From Microvirga arsenatis (GTDB taxonomy: Bacteria; Pseudomonadota; Alphaproteobacteria; Rhizobiales; Beijerinckiaceae): DNA of 64,000 nucleotides. This document shows positions 40,755 to 49,639 of the stretch, one piece after another. The DNA lies in contig NZ_JAAAXJ010000012.1 in NCBI RefSeq assembly GCF_009910705.1, positions 36,189 through 100,188 of the forward strand, read 5' to 3'. The notes under the pieces were generated by a model. It saw only the letters and a list, made by a program, of their open reading frames with translations, was not told where the DNA came from and did no database searches. Numbering within the stretch: position 1 is the stretch's first letter; each line of letters starts with the position of its first letter. The translations under genes and the position numbers were made by a program.

Positions 40755-41438
40755 ATGGCAAGAAATCTGATTGGCCAACCTAGCGTTAGTCCAAATGACG
40801 AGACGGAGAAAGATCGTGCTCGCCAGCTCAACACCCTCATTGGCCTCTCCGAAAAGTTCGGCGACTCCCTAACCAATGCTTTCGCCAAGAATGTCTCCGA
40901 AGGCAAGAAATTTGATAACGTTCTCAAATCCGTGCGACAATCCCTTGTGGAAACGGGGCTTCGCCTCGCGCTGGCGCCACTTCAGCTGGCCTTGAGCCAG
41001 AGCGTGAAGGGGATGATGACAGGCGCTCTGCAGGGTTCGCTGCCGATGGATGGCGGTGGACTTCTCGGTGGGTTAGCCAAGGGGTTAGGCTCGATCCTCG
41101 GCTCCCTGTTCGGTGCCGGCGGGCCGGCCCTCGCCAAGGGCGGCGTCATCTCGCGCGGCATGCTGATGCCCTTCGCCAAGGGCGGCGTGGTCGGGACGCC
41201 GACTTATTTTCCCCTCGGACGCGGGCTCGGCCTCATGGGCGAGCAGGGAGCGGAGGCCGTGATGCCGCTGGCGCGCGGGCCGGACGGACGGCTCGGCGTA
41301 CGGGGCGGCGGGGGAGGGCGGCCGGTCTCGGTGACCGTGAACGTCACGACCCCGGATGCGGAGAGCTTCCGCCGCTCCGAGGCGCAGGTCTCGGCCGCAC
41401 TGGCCCGAGCGGTCGCGCGGGGACAGCGCGGGATGTGA
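40755..41438 (+). CDS. GTA g11, tape-measure protein
   Basis: The protein has 227 residues, as short as expected for the short-tailed GTA. The N-terminal part RQLNTLIGLSEKFGDSLTNA and FDNVLKSVRQSLVETGLRLA is helical. A glycine-rich stretch follows, then the repeated PFAKGGVV/ALAKGGVI motif and LGRGLGLMGEQGAEAVMPLA, ending with VSVTVNVTTPDAESFRRSEA. These are hallmark tape-measure C-terminal features. The start ATG lies 10 bp from the antisense lipoprotein ORF and is preceded by AT-rich DNA, not by the usual g10.1 junction, so promoter and translation signals have been changed. Confidence 0.85.
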   Translation: MARNLIGQPSVSPNDETEKDRARQLNTLIGLSEKFGDSLTNAFAKNVSEGKKFDNVLKSVRQSLVETGLRLALAPLQLALSQSVKGMMTGALQGSLPMDGGGLLGGLAKGLGSILGSLFGAGGPALAKGGVISRGMLMPFAKGGVVGTPTYFPLGRGLGLMGEQGAEAVMPLARGPDGRLGVRGGGGGRPVSVTVNVTTPDAESFRRSEAQVSAALARAVARGQRGM

Positions 41439-41462
41439 TGCGAGTGCTTCTACAAGCAACAG

Positions 41463-41567
41463 CCTCATCCTGAGGAGCCTGCGCAGCAGGCGTCTCGAAG
41501 GAGGATCCGGAGGGTGCTGGATCCTCCTTCGAGACGGATTGCTCACGCAATCCTCCTCAGGATGAGG
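41463..41567. repeat. Palindromic intergenic repeat, family A copy 3
   Basis: A 105-bp element with CCTCATCCTGAGGAG and CTCCTCAGGATGAGG ends and an almost perfect inner hairpin (GGAGGATCC with GGATCCTCC). It lies between g11 and the antisense DUF465 gene. Confidence 0.85.
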
Positions 41568-41595
41568 GCCTATGGATCGTTTCTGGCTATCTCGA

Positions 41596-41841
41596 TCAGG
41601 CCTCCGTGCCCTCGAGCATGGCCATGATCTCGTCCTTGATGTGCAGGCGGCGGCGTTTCAGCTCCTCCTCCACCTCTTCCGGCTTGGGCTCCACCCGGGT
41701 CTCGATCCGGTGGATGGTGCGGTTCAGCTCGTTGTACTCGTCATAGAGCCGCGCGAAGCGGTTGTTGCTGGTCTTCAGCTGGTGGATCCGGTCGACCTTG
41801 TCCGGGAAGTCGTCCGCGAGGTCGTTGGGAGCATTGCTCAT
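41596..41841 (-). CDS. DUF465 (YdcH-like) small helical protein, antisense in the GTA cluster
   Basis: The protein has 81 residues. The DUF465 pattern is clear: FPDKVDRIHQLKTSNNRFAR, LYDEYNELNRTIHRIETRVE and RRRLHIKDEIMAMLEG. These small soluble coiled-coil proteins are common in proteobacteria and have no established role. The start at 41841 gives MSNAPNDLADDFP. The gene runs against the GTA strand between g11 and g12 and is not known as part of GTA clusters. Confidence 0.88.
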   Translation of the reverse strand: MSNAPNDLADDFPDKVDRIHQLKTSNNRFARLYDEYNELNRTIHRIETRVEPKPEEVEEELKRRRLHIKDEIMAMLEGTEA

Positions 41842-41925
41842 CGCCGGCTGCCTCCTTGTTGAGCGTTCGTTCGCGTCGTCAACGCCACCCCGGTTCTTTC
41901 GTTTCAACTCTCAAGGCATCCGATC

Positions 41926-42564
41926 ATGGCCTCCGATTTCCATGAGGTCCGCTTTCCCCTCGACGTCAGCCTCGGCAGCCGGGGCGGGCCCGTGCGGCGG
42001 ACCGATATCGTCACGCTCGCCTCCGGCCGCGAGCACCGCAACAGCCGCTGGGCGGGCTCGCGCCGCCGCTACGATGCGGGGCTCGGGATCAGGACCGTCG
42101 ACGCGCTGCATGCGGTGATCGCCTTCTTCGAGGAGCGGCGCGGGCGGCTCCACGGCTTCCGCTTCCGCGACCGCACCGACTGGCGCTCCGGGCCGCCTTC
42201 CCGCGAGCCGACGCCGCTCGACCAGCGCATCGGTACCGGCACCGGCGCGGAGCGGGCTTTTCAACTGGTGAAGGCCTATGGCTCCTCGTTCGCGCCCTAC
42301 AGCCGCGCCATCGCCAAGCCGGTGGGCGGCACGGTGCGGGTTGCGGTCAACGGCATCGAGCAGGCGGTGGGCACGCAGTTCAACTGCGATCCGACCACGG
42401 GCCTCGTGACCTTCACGAGCCCGCCGCCCGCAGGCGCCGTCGTCACGGCGGGCTTCGCCTTCGACGTGCCGGTGCGCTTCGACACGGACGAGCTCGACAT
42501 CGACCTCTCCGCCTTCGACGCCGGCGGCATCCCGCAGATCCCGCTGGTCGAGATCGTTCCCTGA
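41926..42564 (+). CDS. GTA g12, DUF2460 distal tail protein
   Basis: The protein has 212 residues. The DUF2460 / TIGR02217 pattern is complete: FHEVRFPLDVSLGSRGGPVR, REHRNSRWAGSRRRYDAGLG, FFEERRGRLHGFRFRDRTDW, FQLVKAYGSSFAPYSRAIAK and the closing VPVRFDTDELDIDLSAFDAG. It joins the tail tube to the baseplate hub. It is followed by a family A repeat before g13. Confidence 0.94.
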   Translation: MASDFHEVRFPLDVSLGSRGGPVRRTDIVTLASGREHRNSRWAGSRRRYDAGLGIRTVDALHAVIAFFEERRGRLHGFRFRDRTDWRSGPPSREPTPLDQRIGTGTGAERAFQLVKAYGSSFAPYSRAIAKPVGGTVRVAVNGIEQAVGTQFNCDPTTGLVTFTSPPPAGAVVTAGFAFDVPVRFDTDELDIDLSAFDAGGIPQIPLVEIVP

Positions 42565-42632
42565 CGCATGAAGCTGTCAGCCGCGTAAGTCTTCTCGAGG
42601 ATCACGTCTTCCCTCGATACGTCTCCCTCCGC

Positions 42633-42733
42633 CCTCATCCTGAGGAGCAGCGCAGCTGCGTCTCGAAGGAGCCTCCAGCGCCCTCTGGACCCTCCTTCGA
42701 GACGGTCGCTGGCGCGACCTCCTCAGGATGAGG
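42633..42733. repeat. Palindromic intergenic repeat, family A copy 4
   Basis: A 101-bp member with the same termini and the inner inverted GTCTCGAAGGAGCCTCC / CCTCCTTCGAGAC arms. It is located between g12 and g13. Confidence 0.85.
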
Positions 42734-42825
42734 GCGGAGGAGAACAACACGCGGTTTCACAGAACAAAACGGGCCATGACCCGGCAAGTGGGACGACGGC
42801 ATCACAACACAGTTCAAGGCCACCC

Positions 42826-43716
42826 ATGCGCACCATCCCCCAAAACCTCGCCGCCCATCTCGCGGAGGGCGCGACGACGCTGTGCCATTGCTGGCGCCTG
42901 ATCCGTCGCGACGGTGCGGCCTTCGGCTTCACCGACCACGACCGCGATCTCTCGTTCGGCGGCACGGTCTATGCCGCGCGCTCCGGGCTCGAGGCGGCGG
43001 AAGCCACCGCCGAACTCGGCTTTGCGGTGGGCGGCGGCGAGGTGGCCGGCGCGCTCGTCTCCGCCGGCATCACCGAGGACGATATCGCCTCCGGGCTCTA
43101 CGACGACGCGAGCGTGGAGACCTGGCTCGTGAACTGGAGCAGCGTGGACGAGCGCGTGCTCCTCGACATCGGCTCCATCGGCGAGATCCGCCGCGCCGAC
43201 GGCGGCTTCGTGGCGGAGGTGAGGGGGCTCATGCACCGCTTCGACGAGGAGCGCGGGCGGCTCTTTCGCGCCACCTGCTCGGCCGATCTGGGCGATGCGC
43301 AATGCGGCGTCGACCTTGCCCGCTCCGCCTATACGGGCACCGGCACGGTCGCGCGCACGGACGGAGCGCTCGTCATCGCCGCCTCCGGCATCGGCTTTGC
43401 GGACGGCTGGTGCAATGCGGGCCGTCTCACCTGGCTCACCGGCGACAATGCGGGCGTCTCGGTGGAGGTCAAGGTGCATCGCGCCGTCAGCGGCGTGGAC
43501 GAGTTCGACCTGTGGCAGCGCGCGCCGCAGGCGATCAAGACCGGCGACACGTTCCGCGTCACCGCCGGCTGCGACAAGACCCATGCCATGTGCCGCAGGA
43601 AATTCGACAACGTGGCGAACTTCCGCGGCTTCCCGCACATGCCCGGCAACGACTTCATCATCCGCATGCCGCAGCAGGGCGAGCCGGGCCTGGATGGCGG
43701 GAGCTTCTTTCGGTGA
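42826..43716 (+). CDS. GTA g13, DUF2163 baseplate hub protein
   Basis: The protein has 296 residues. Family markers: HLAEGATTLCHCWRLIRRDG, FGFTDHDRDLSFGGTVYAAR, VETWLVNWSSVDERVLLDIG, RATCSADLGDAQCGVDLARS and the C-terminal GCDKTHAMCRRKFDNVANFR followed by GFPHMPGNDF. Its cysteines include a conserved C-terminal set that in RcGTA is thought to hold an Fe-S cluster; that is inference here. It precedes the peptidase gene by 53 bp. Confidence 0.93.
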   Translation: MRTIPQNLAAHLAEGATTLCHCWRLIRRDGAAFGFTDHDRDLSFGGTVYAARSGLEAAEATAELGFAVGGGEVAGALVSAGITEDDIASGLYDDASVETWLVNWSSVDERVLLDIGSIGEIRRADGGFVAEVRGLMHRFDEERGRLFRATCSADLGDAQCGVDLARSAYTGTGTVARTDGALVIAASGIGFADGWCNAGRLTWLTGDNAGVSVEVKVHRAVSGVDEFDLWQRAPQAIKTGDTFRVTAGCDKTHAMCRRKFDNVANFRGFPHMPGNDFIIRMPQQGEPGLDGGSFFR

Positions 43717-43769
43717 TGCGCCTTCACCCTCCCCCTCGAGGGGAGGGTGCTGCTGCACGCTTTATCATC

Positions 43770-44198
43770 ATGCCCCAACCCCACCTCATCATCGCCGAGG
43801 CGCGCTCCTGGATCGGCACGCCCTATCGCCACCAGGCCTCGCTCAAGGGCGTCGGCTGCGACTGCCTCGGGCTGCTGCGCGGGGTGTGGCGCGGCGTGAT
43901 GGGCGCCGAGCCCGAGCTGCCGCCGCCCTACTCGCCCGACTGGGCGGAAGCGGGAGCCGACACGCTCGTCGCCGCCGCGCGTAGGCATCTCGTCGAGATC
44001 GATCCCGCGCGGTTTGCACCCGGCGACGTGCTGCTCTTCCGCTGGCGCGAGGCCATGCCCGCCAAGCACTGCGCAATCGCCGCCTCGCCCGACACCATGA
44101 TCCACGCCCATGACGGCGCCTGCGTCGCCGAGGTGGCGCTCGGGCCCTGGTGGCGGCGCCACCTCTCCCATGCCTTCCGCTTTCCGGACACACCCTGA
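43770..44198 (+). CDS. GTA g14, NlpC/P60 cell-wall peptidase
   Basis: The protein has 142 residues. NlpC/P60 motifs: ARSWIGTPYRHQASLKGVGC followed by DCLGLLRGVWR with the catalytic Cys, RFAPGDVLLFRWREAMPAKH with the catalytic His, and a third polar residue in IHAHDG. It sits at the tail tip and cuts peptidoglycan during DNA entry. ATG 43770 is used; an in-frame ATG at 43716 would add a tail of repeat-like DNA. The stop overlaps the megatron start (TGATG). Confidence 0.92.
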   Translation: MPQPHLIIAEARSWIGTPYRHQASLKGVGCDCLGLLRGVWRGVMGAEPELPPPYSPDWAEAGADTLVAAARRHLVEIDPARFAPGDVLLFRWREAMPAKHCAIAASPDTMIHAHDGACVAEVALGPWWRRHLSHAFRFPDTP

Positions 44199-47100
44199 TG
44201 GCCACCATCGTTCTCCAGACAGTCGGCTCCGTCGTCGGCGGCATGATCGGCGGGCCCATCGGCGCCATGGCCGGCCGCGCCATCGGCGCGCTCGCGGGCG
44301 CCGCCATCGACAACGCGCTCTTTGCCGACGACACCACGAAGCACGTGGAAGGTCCGCGCCTCAAGGACATCGACGGGCTCACCTCCACGGAGGGCGCGCC
44401 GATCCCGCGGGTCTATGGCCGCGCGCGCATCGGCGGACAGCTCATCTGGGCGACGCGGCTGGAGGAGGTGGCGAACACCAGCACCGATCGCGGCGCCCAG
44501 GGCGGAAAGGGCATGGGCGGCGGGCCCAAGACCGTCACCACCACCTATTCCTACTTCGCCAATCTCGCGGTGGGATTGTGCGAGGGCCGCATCGCCTTCG
44601 TCCGCCGGGTCTGGGCGGACGGGCGCGAACTCGATCTCAGCACGCTCGTGATGCGCGTTCACGCCGGCTCGCAGACGCAGGATCCCGATCCGCTCATCGT
44701 CGCCAAGGAGGGCGCGGATCATGCGCCCGCCTATCGCGGGCTGGCCTATGTGGTGTTCGAGCGCCTGCCGCTCGCCGATTTCGTCAACCGCGTGCCGCAA
44801 TTCTCCTTCGAGGTGGTGCGTCCGGTGGACGGGCTGAACCGCATGGTCCGCGCGGTCTGCCTCATCCCCGGCGCAAGCGAGTTCGGCTACGACACGAGGG
44901 CGGTGACCCAGGTGCTCGGCCTCGGCAGGACGCGGCCCGAGAACCGCCACCAGCTCCGGCGCACGAGCGACGTCGCCGCTTCCCTCGATGCGCTCGAAGC
45001 CTTGTGCCCGAACCTCAAACGCGTCTCCCTCGTGGTGAGCTGGTTCGGGGACGACCTGCGCGCCGGCTCCTGCCTCATCGAGCCGCGGGTGGACGTGAAC
45101 ACGAAGACCACCGACGGCGCCACCTGGTCCGTGGCGGGGCTCACGCGCGAGCAGGCGAAGGCCGTCTCACTTGCCCGGGGCGCGCCCGCCTATGGCGGCA
45201 CGCCCTCCGACGAGAGCGTGATCCGCCTGATCCGCAACCTGAAGAGCCGCGGGCTCGACGTGGTGCTCTATCCCTTCGTGATGATGGACGTGCCCGCCGG
45301 CAACAGCCTGCCGGATCCCTACGGCGGTACGGGCCAGCCCGCCTATCCCTGGCGCGGGCGCATCACCTGCGATCCCGCGCCGGGGCGCAGCGGCTCGCCG
45401 GACGGCACGGGCGCGGCCGCAGCCGAGGTCGAGCGCTTCTTCACCCGCTCCTCGGGCTTCAACCGCTTCGTCCTGCACTATGCCAGCCTCGCGGAGGAGG
45501 CCAGCGGCGTCGACGGGTTCATCCTCGGCAGCGAGCTCGTGGGCCTCACCCGCGTGCGCTCGGCCTCCGGAATCTATCCGGCCGTCTCGCAGCTCAGGTC
45601 CCTCGCGGGCCAGGTGCGCGGCATCCTGCGCGCCTCCACGAAGATCGTGTATGCGGCGGACTGGACGGAATACGGCGCGCACGTGCTCGACGGCGGCAGC
45701 GAGGTGCGCTTTCCTCTCGACCGGCTCTTCGCCAGCGACGCCATCGATGCGGTCGGCATCGACTACTACCCGCCGATCTCGGACTGGCGCGACGGTCCGG
45801 GCCATGCCGATCTCGCATCCGCGCGCAGCCTCTACGATGTCGATTTCCTGCGCATGCGTCTCGGCAGCGGCGAGGCGTTCGACTGGTACTATGCGAACGC
45901 CGCCGAGCGGGCGGCGCAGGTGCGGCGGCCGATCGAGGACGGGGCCTACGGCAAGCCGTGGGTCTTTCGCCAGAAGGATCTGGTGTCCTGGTGGTCGAAC
46001 CCGCATGTGGAGCGCGTGGGCGGTGTCGAGGCCGGCACCACCGCCTGGCAGCCGCAATCGAAGCCGATCTGGCTCACCGAGATCGGCGTGCCCGCCGTGG
46101 ACAAGGGGCCGAACGGCCCCAACGTCTTTCCCGATCCCAAGTCGTCGGAATCCGCCTATCCGCCGTTCTCCCGCGGCGTGCGCGACGATCTCGTTCAGGC
46201 GCGCGCGCTGGAGGCCATCCTTTCGCGCTTCGATCCGGCGCAGAGAGGCTTTGCGCCCGCGTACAATCCCGTCTCGGCGGCTTACGGCGGCCGCATGGTC
46301 GACCCCGATAACGTCTATGTCTGGGCGTGGGATGCGCGGCCCTTTCCCGCCTTCCCCGATTTCGACAAGGTGTGGTCGGACAGCGCCAACTGGGAGACCG
46401 GCCACTGGATCACCGGGCGGCTCGAAGGCGCGACGCTCGACCGCCTGATCGCGCGCATCCTGCGCGACTTCGGCTTTCCCGATCCCGGTTCCATCCCCCT
46501 CGACGGCTTCGTGGACGGCTACGTGATCGACCGGCCCATGTCCGTGCGCGGCGCGCTCGAGCCGCTCATGCGCCTCTTCGGCATCGATGCGGTGGCGCGC
46601 GCCGGCGCGGTCGCGTGGCAGGGGCGCGGCGGACGTGCGGTAGTGCAGCTGACGAAGGACGATCTCGTGCTCGCCGAGGGCGAGCCGTCACTCAGGCTCA
46701 CCCGCGCGCAGGAGACGGAGCTGCCCCACCAGGTGGAGATCGGCTTCACGGAAGGCGACACGGATTACCGCCGCGCGGCCGTGGCCTCGCGCCGCCTGTC
46801 GGGATCGAGCCGCCGCGAGGCGAGGGCGGACAGCGCCGTCGTGACCCGCCGTGCCGAGGCGCAGCGCCTCGCGGATACCTGGCTGCAGGATCTGTGGGCG
46901 GGGCGCGAGGGCGCCGAGTTCGAGCTCTCGCCCCGGCGCATCGAGCTGGAGCCGGGCGACGTCATCGCCGTTCCCACCGATGCGGGACCGAAGCTCCATC
47001 GCATCGCGCGCATCGCCGACGGCCCGACCCGCAAGGTGACGACGCGGGCCGTGGAGCCTGCCGTGTTCGAGCGGCCGGGCTCTTCCATTCCGAGGCCGGT

Positions 47101-48058
47101 GAAGCGGCCGCCGCCGGTGCCGGGCAAGCCCTTTGCCGTCGTGCTCGACCTGCCGGCGGCGCTCGGCGATCCCGCGCCGCTGCAGTACGTGGCGGTGGCG
47201 GCGGATCCCTGGCCCGGCGCGGTGACAATCTGGCGCTCGGGCAACGGCGCGAGCTTCACGCCCCTGCGCGTTCTCGACCTGCCGGCCGTGATCGGACGCA
47301 CGATCACGGCGCTCGGCCCGGGGCCGCTCTGGCGCTGGGATCCGCACGCCGCGCTCGACGTGGAGATTGCCTCAGGCGCGCTCAGCTCCGTCGACGACGA
47401 GGCGGCGCTTTCCGGGCGCAACCTCTTCGCGCTGCAGGGCGCCGGCGGCCGCTGGGAGATTTTTTCGGCCGCCCGCGCCGAGCTGATCGGCGAGCGCACC
47501 TATCGCCTCACGCGCCTCCTGCGCGGCCTTGCGGGCTCCGAGCCCGAGGCCATGCGCAATGTGGAGGCGGGAGCCCTGGTCGTGAAGCTCGACGAGGCCG
47601 TCGTTCCCCTGACGGCGAGCCCGCAGGATCTCGGCCGGAGCTGGCGCTACCGCATCGGCCCCTCGGGCCGCGACCATGCTGACGATTCCGTCGCGGAGAT
47701 CGCGGCGACGGTGACGCGGGAGGCGCTGAAGCCCCTGAGCCCCGTGCACGTGAGCGCGCGGCGCGGCGAGGGCGGCATCCGCATCGCATGGACCCGCCGC
47801 ACGCGCCGCGACGGCGACGGCTGGGAGGCCCTGGACGTTCCGCTCTCGGAGGATGCGGAGGCCTACGAGCTCGACATCCTCAAGGACGGCGCGGTGCTGC
47901 GCACGCTCGCGGGCACCGCGCCGTCCATCCTCTATCCCGATGCCCAGGAGGCGGCCGATTTCGGCGCGGCGCAGGCATCGCTCGACCTGCGCATCGCGCA
48001 GATGAGTGCCGTCGTGGGACGCGGCTTCGAACGCCGCATCACGGTTTCCGTGCGCTGA
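44198..48058 (+). CDS. GTA g15, baseplate multidomain megatron protein
   Basis: The protein has 1286 residues. An N-terminal hydrophobic, glycine-zipper-like helix (GGMIGGPIGAMAGRAIGALA) leads into the hub domain with IPRVYGRARIGGQLIWATRL. The GTA TIM-barrel-like domain (about 430-700) has GFILGSELVGLTRVRS, YAADWTEYGAHVLDGG, DAVGIDYYPPISDWRDG and IWLTEIGVPAVDKGPNG, typical of glycoside hydrolase-like folds. Phage-tail_3 and receptor-binding-like domains fill the C-terminal half. It starts inside the g14 stop. Length and domain order agree with intact GTA megatron proteins. Confidence 0.95.
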   Translation: MATIVLQTVGSVVGGMIGGPIGAMAGRAIGALAGAAIDNALFADDTTKHVEGPRLKDIDGLTSTEGAPIPRVYGRARIGGQLIWATRLEEVANTSTDRGAQGGKGMGGGPKTVTTTYSYFANLAVGLCEGRIAFVRRVWADGRELDLSTLVMRVHAGSQTQDPDPLIVAKEGADHAPAYRGLAYVVFERLPLADFVNRVPQFSFEVVRPVDGLNRMVRAVCLIPGASEFGYDTRAVTQVLGLGRTRPENRHQLRRTSDVAASLDALEALCPNLKRVSLVVSWFGDDLRAGSCLIEPRVDVNTKTTDGATWSVAGLTREQAKAVSLARGAPAYGGTPSDESVIRLIRNLKSRGLDVVLYPFVMMDVPAGNSLPDPYGGTGQPAYPWRGRITCDPAPGRSGSPDGTGAAAAEVERFFTRSSGFNRFVLHYASLAEEASGVDGFILGSELVGLTRVRSASGIYPAVSQLRSLAGQVRGILRASTKIVYAADWTEYGAHVLDGGSEVRFPLDRLFASDAIDAVGIDYYPPISDWRDGPGHADLASARSLYDVDFLRMRLGSGEAFDWYYANAAERAAQVRRPIEDGAYGKPWVFRQKDLVSWWSNPHVERVGGVEAGTTAWQPQSKPIWLTEIGVPAVDKGPNGPNVFPDPKSSESAYPPFSRGVRDDLVQARALEAILSRFDPAQRGFAPAYNPVSAAYGGRMVDPDNVYVWAWDARPFPAFPDFDKVWSDSANWETGHWITGRLEGATLDRLIARILRDFGFPDPGSIPLDGFVDGYVIDRPMSVRGALEPLMRLFGIDAVARAGAVAWQGRGGRAVVQLTKDDLVLAEGEPSLRLTRAQETELPHQVEIGFTEGDTDYRRAAVASRRLSGSSRREARADSAVVTRRAEAQRLADTWLQDLWAGREGAEFELSPRRIELEPGDVIAVPTDAGPKLHRIARIADGPTRKVTTRAVEPAVFERPGSSIPRPVKRPPPVPGKPFAVVLDLPAALGDPAPLQYVAVAADPWPGAVTIWRSGNGASFTPLRVLDLPAVIGRTITALGPGPLWRWDPHAALDVEIASGALSSVDDEAALSGRNLFALQGAGGRWEIFSAARAELIGERTYRLTRLLRGLAGSEPEAMRNVEAGALVVKLDEAVVPLTASPQDLGRSWRYRIGPSGRDHADDSVAEIAATVTREALKPLSPVHVSARRGEGGIRIAWTRRTRRDGDGWEALDVPLSEDAEAYELDILKDGAVLRTLAGTAPSILYPDAQEAADFGAAQASLDLRIAQMSAVVGRGFERRITVSVR

Positions 48059-48091
48059 TCGCGCACCTCTTCCCTCAAGGCTTGTCGTTCC

Positions 48092-49630
48092 ATGTCATCG
48101 ACGCCCCATCTCGCCCTGCCGCTCATCGCTGCGGCGCAGGCGCAGAAGCATGTCACCCACAACGAGGCCCTCGCCGCCCTCGACGCCCTCGTGCAGCTTG
48201 CGGTGAAGGAGCGCGGCCGCACCGTGCCGCCGGCCGCGCCGCAGGAGGGCGACCGCTTCCTCGTCGGCGAAGGCGCGACCGGCGCCTTCGCGGGCCGGGA
48301 GGGGCGGATCGCCCTGTTCGATCTCGGCGCCTGGCGCTTCTTCACCCCGCGCGCCGGATGGCGGCTTCTCGTGGAGAACGAGAACGTCATCCTCGTCTTC
48401 GACGGCGCGCAATGGCGCGATCTCGGCCTCTTCTGCCGCGAACTCGCCCAGCTGGAGCGTCTCGGCCTCGGCACCGCGGCCGACGGTCTCAACCGGCTCG
48501 CCGCGAAGCTGAACGCCGCGCTCTTCTCCGCGCTTTCCGCGGAGGAGGGCGGCACCGGCGATCTGCGCCTCGTGCTCAACAAGAGCGCGGAGGCGAACGT
48601 GCTCTCGCAGCTCTACCAGCGCGGCTTCAGCGGACGCGCGGAAACGGGCCTGATCGGCGGCGACGATTTCGGCATCCGCGTCTCGCCGGACGGAACCCAG
48701 TGGCACGACGCCCTCGTGATCGACCGCCGCACGGGCCTCGCCGCCTTTCCCTGCGGCCTCGCCAATGCGCCGAGACCCAACCTGCTCCTCAACGGCTCCC
48801 TGGCGGTGAACCAGCGCCGGTTCGCCGGCGGCGCCCTGGCCGCGGGAGCCTACGGGTTCGACCGGTGGAAGGCCGGCCCGGGCGGCTGCACCGTCAGCCG
48901 TGCCGCGGACGGGACGGTGACGCTCCTCGGCGCTCTCGATCAGGTGATCGAGGTCGGGCCGGCGGCCGCGCAGATCGGCGCCCTCAGCTTCGCGGGAGCG
49001 ACCCTGACCCTGTCGGTGGAGAACCCCTCCGAGCCCCTGCCGGTCCTCATCGGCTCGAAGGCGGTCACGATCCCGGCAGGCTCCGGCCGCCGCGCTGCGA
49101 CCGTGACGCTGGACGCCTCCGAGGCCGGCAACGTCGCGGTCCGTCTCCACCCCGCGAGCGCCTGCTCCTTCAGCCGCGTGAAGCTCGAGGCCGGCGCCGT
49201 GGCCACGCCCTGGATCGAGCCCCTGCCCGAGATCGAGGAATTGCGCTGCCGCCGCTACTTCCAGCGGCTTCCCGTCACCGCGGGGACACCGGCCATCCTT
49301 GGAGCCCTCGGGCAGCGCGTCGGCGCAAGCTCCATCGACTTCGTCTGCCCTCTTCCGGTGGCGATGAGGGCCGATCCCGTGCTCGTCACCAGCGGCTTCG
49401 GCTGGGCGGCGACCTCGCCGGCGGGCAACCAGGCGGGCTTCTTCAACAACGGCAATTCCAGCTGGGCCGCGGTCAGCGGCGCCCTCACGGTGACGACCCT
49501 GACGCCCCCGAGCGCATCCTGCGCGGTGCTCCGGCTGCAGGCCGGAACCTCGTTCGGGGGCACGGCGGGCAGCATCGGCAACCTCCACCTGGGCGCCTCC
49601 GCCTTCATCGCCCTGCAGGCGGAGCTCTGA
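48092..49630 (+). CDS. DUF2793 protein, probable GTA spike or fibre
   Basis: The protein has 512 residues. The N-terminal DUF2793 domain (about 1-110) has SSTPHLALPLIAAAQAQKHV, THNEALAALDALVQL and PRAGWRLLVENENVILVFDG. A middle linker is followed by a beta-rich C-terminal half (about 235-510, from LLLNGSLAVNQRRFAGGALA) like tail-fibre or carbohydrate-binding domains. In Rhodobacter a DUF2793-type protein contributes to GTA head spikes that bind capsular polysaccharide, but from a separate locus. Here it follows g15 directly (33 bp), so a role in attachment to recipient cells is likely but inferred. Confidence 0.82.
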   Translation: MSSTPHLALPLIAAAQAQKHVTHNEALAALDALVQLAVKERGRTVPPAAPQEGDRFLVGEGATGAFAGREGRIALFDLGAWRFFTPRAGWRLLVENENVILVFDGAQWRDLGLFCRELAQLERLGLGTAADGLNRLAAKLNAALFSALSAEEGGTGDLRLVLNKSAEANVLSQLYQRGFSGRAETGLIGGDDFGIRVSPDGTQWHDALVIDRRTGLAAFPCGLANAPRPNLLLNGSLAVNQRRFAGGALAAGAYGFDRWKAGPGGCTVSRAADGTVTLLGALDQVIEVGPAAAQIGALSFAGATLTLSVENPSEPLPVLIGSKAVTIPAGSGRRAATVTLDASEAGNVAVRLHPASACSFSRVKLEAGAVATPWIEPLPEIEELRCRRYFQRLPVTAGTPAILGALGQRVGASSIDFVCPLPVAMRADPVLVTSGFGWAATSPAGNQAGFFNNGNSSWAAVSGALTVTTLTPPSASCAVLRLQAGTSFGGTAGSIGNLHLGASAFIALQAEL

Positions 49631-49639
49631 GGATTGCCC

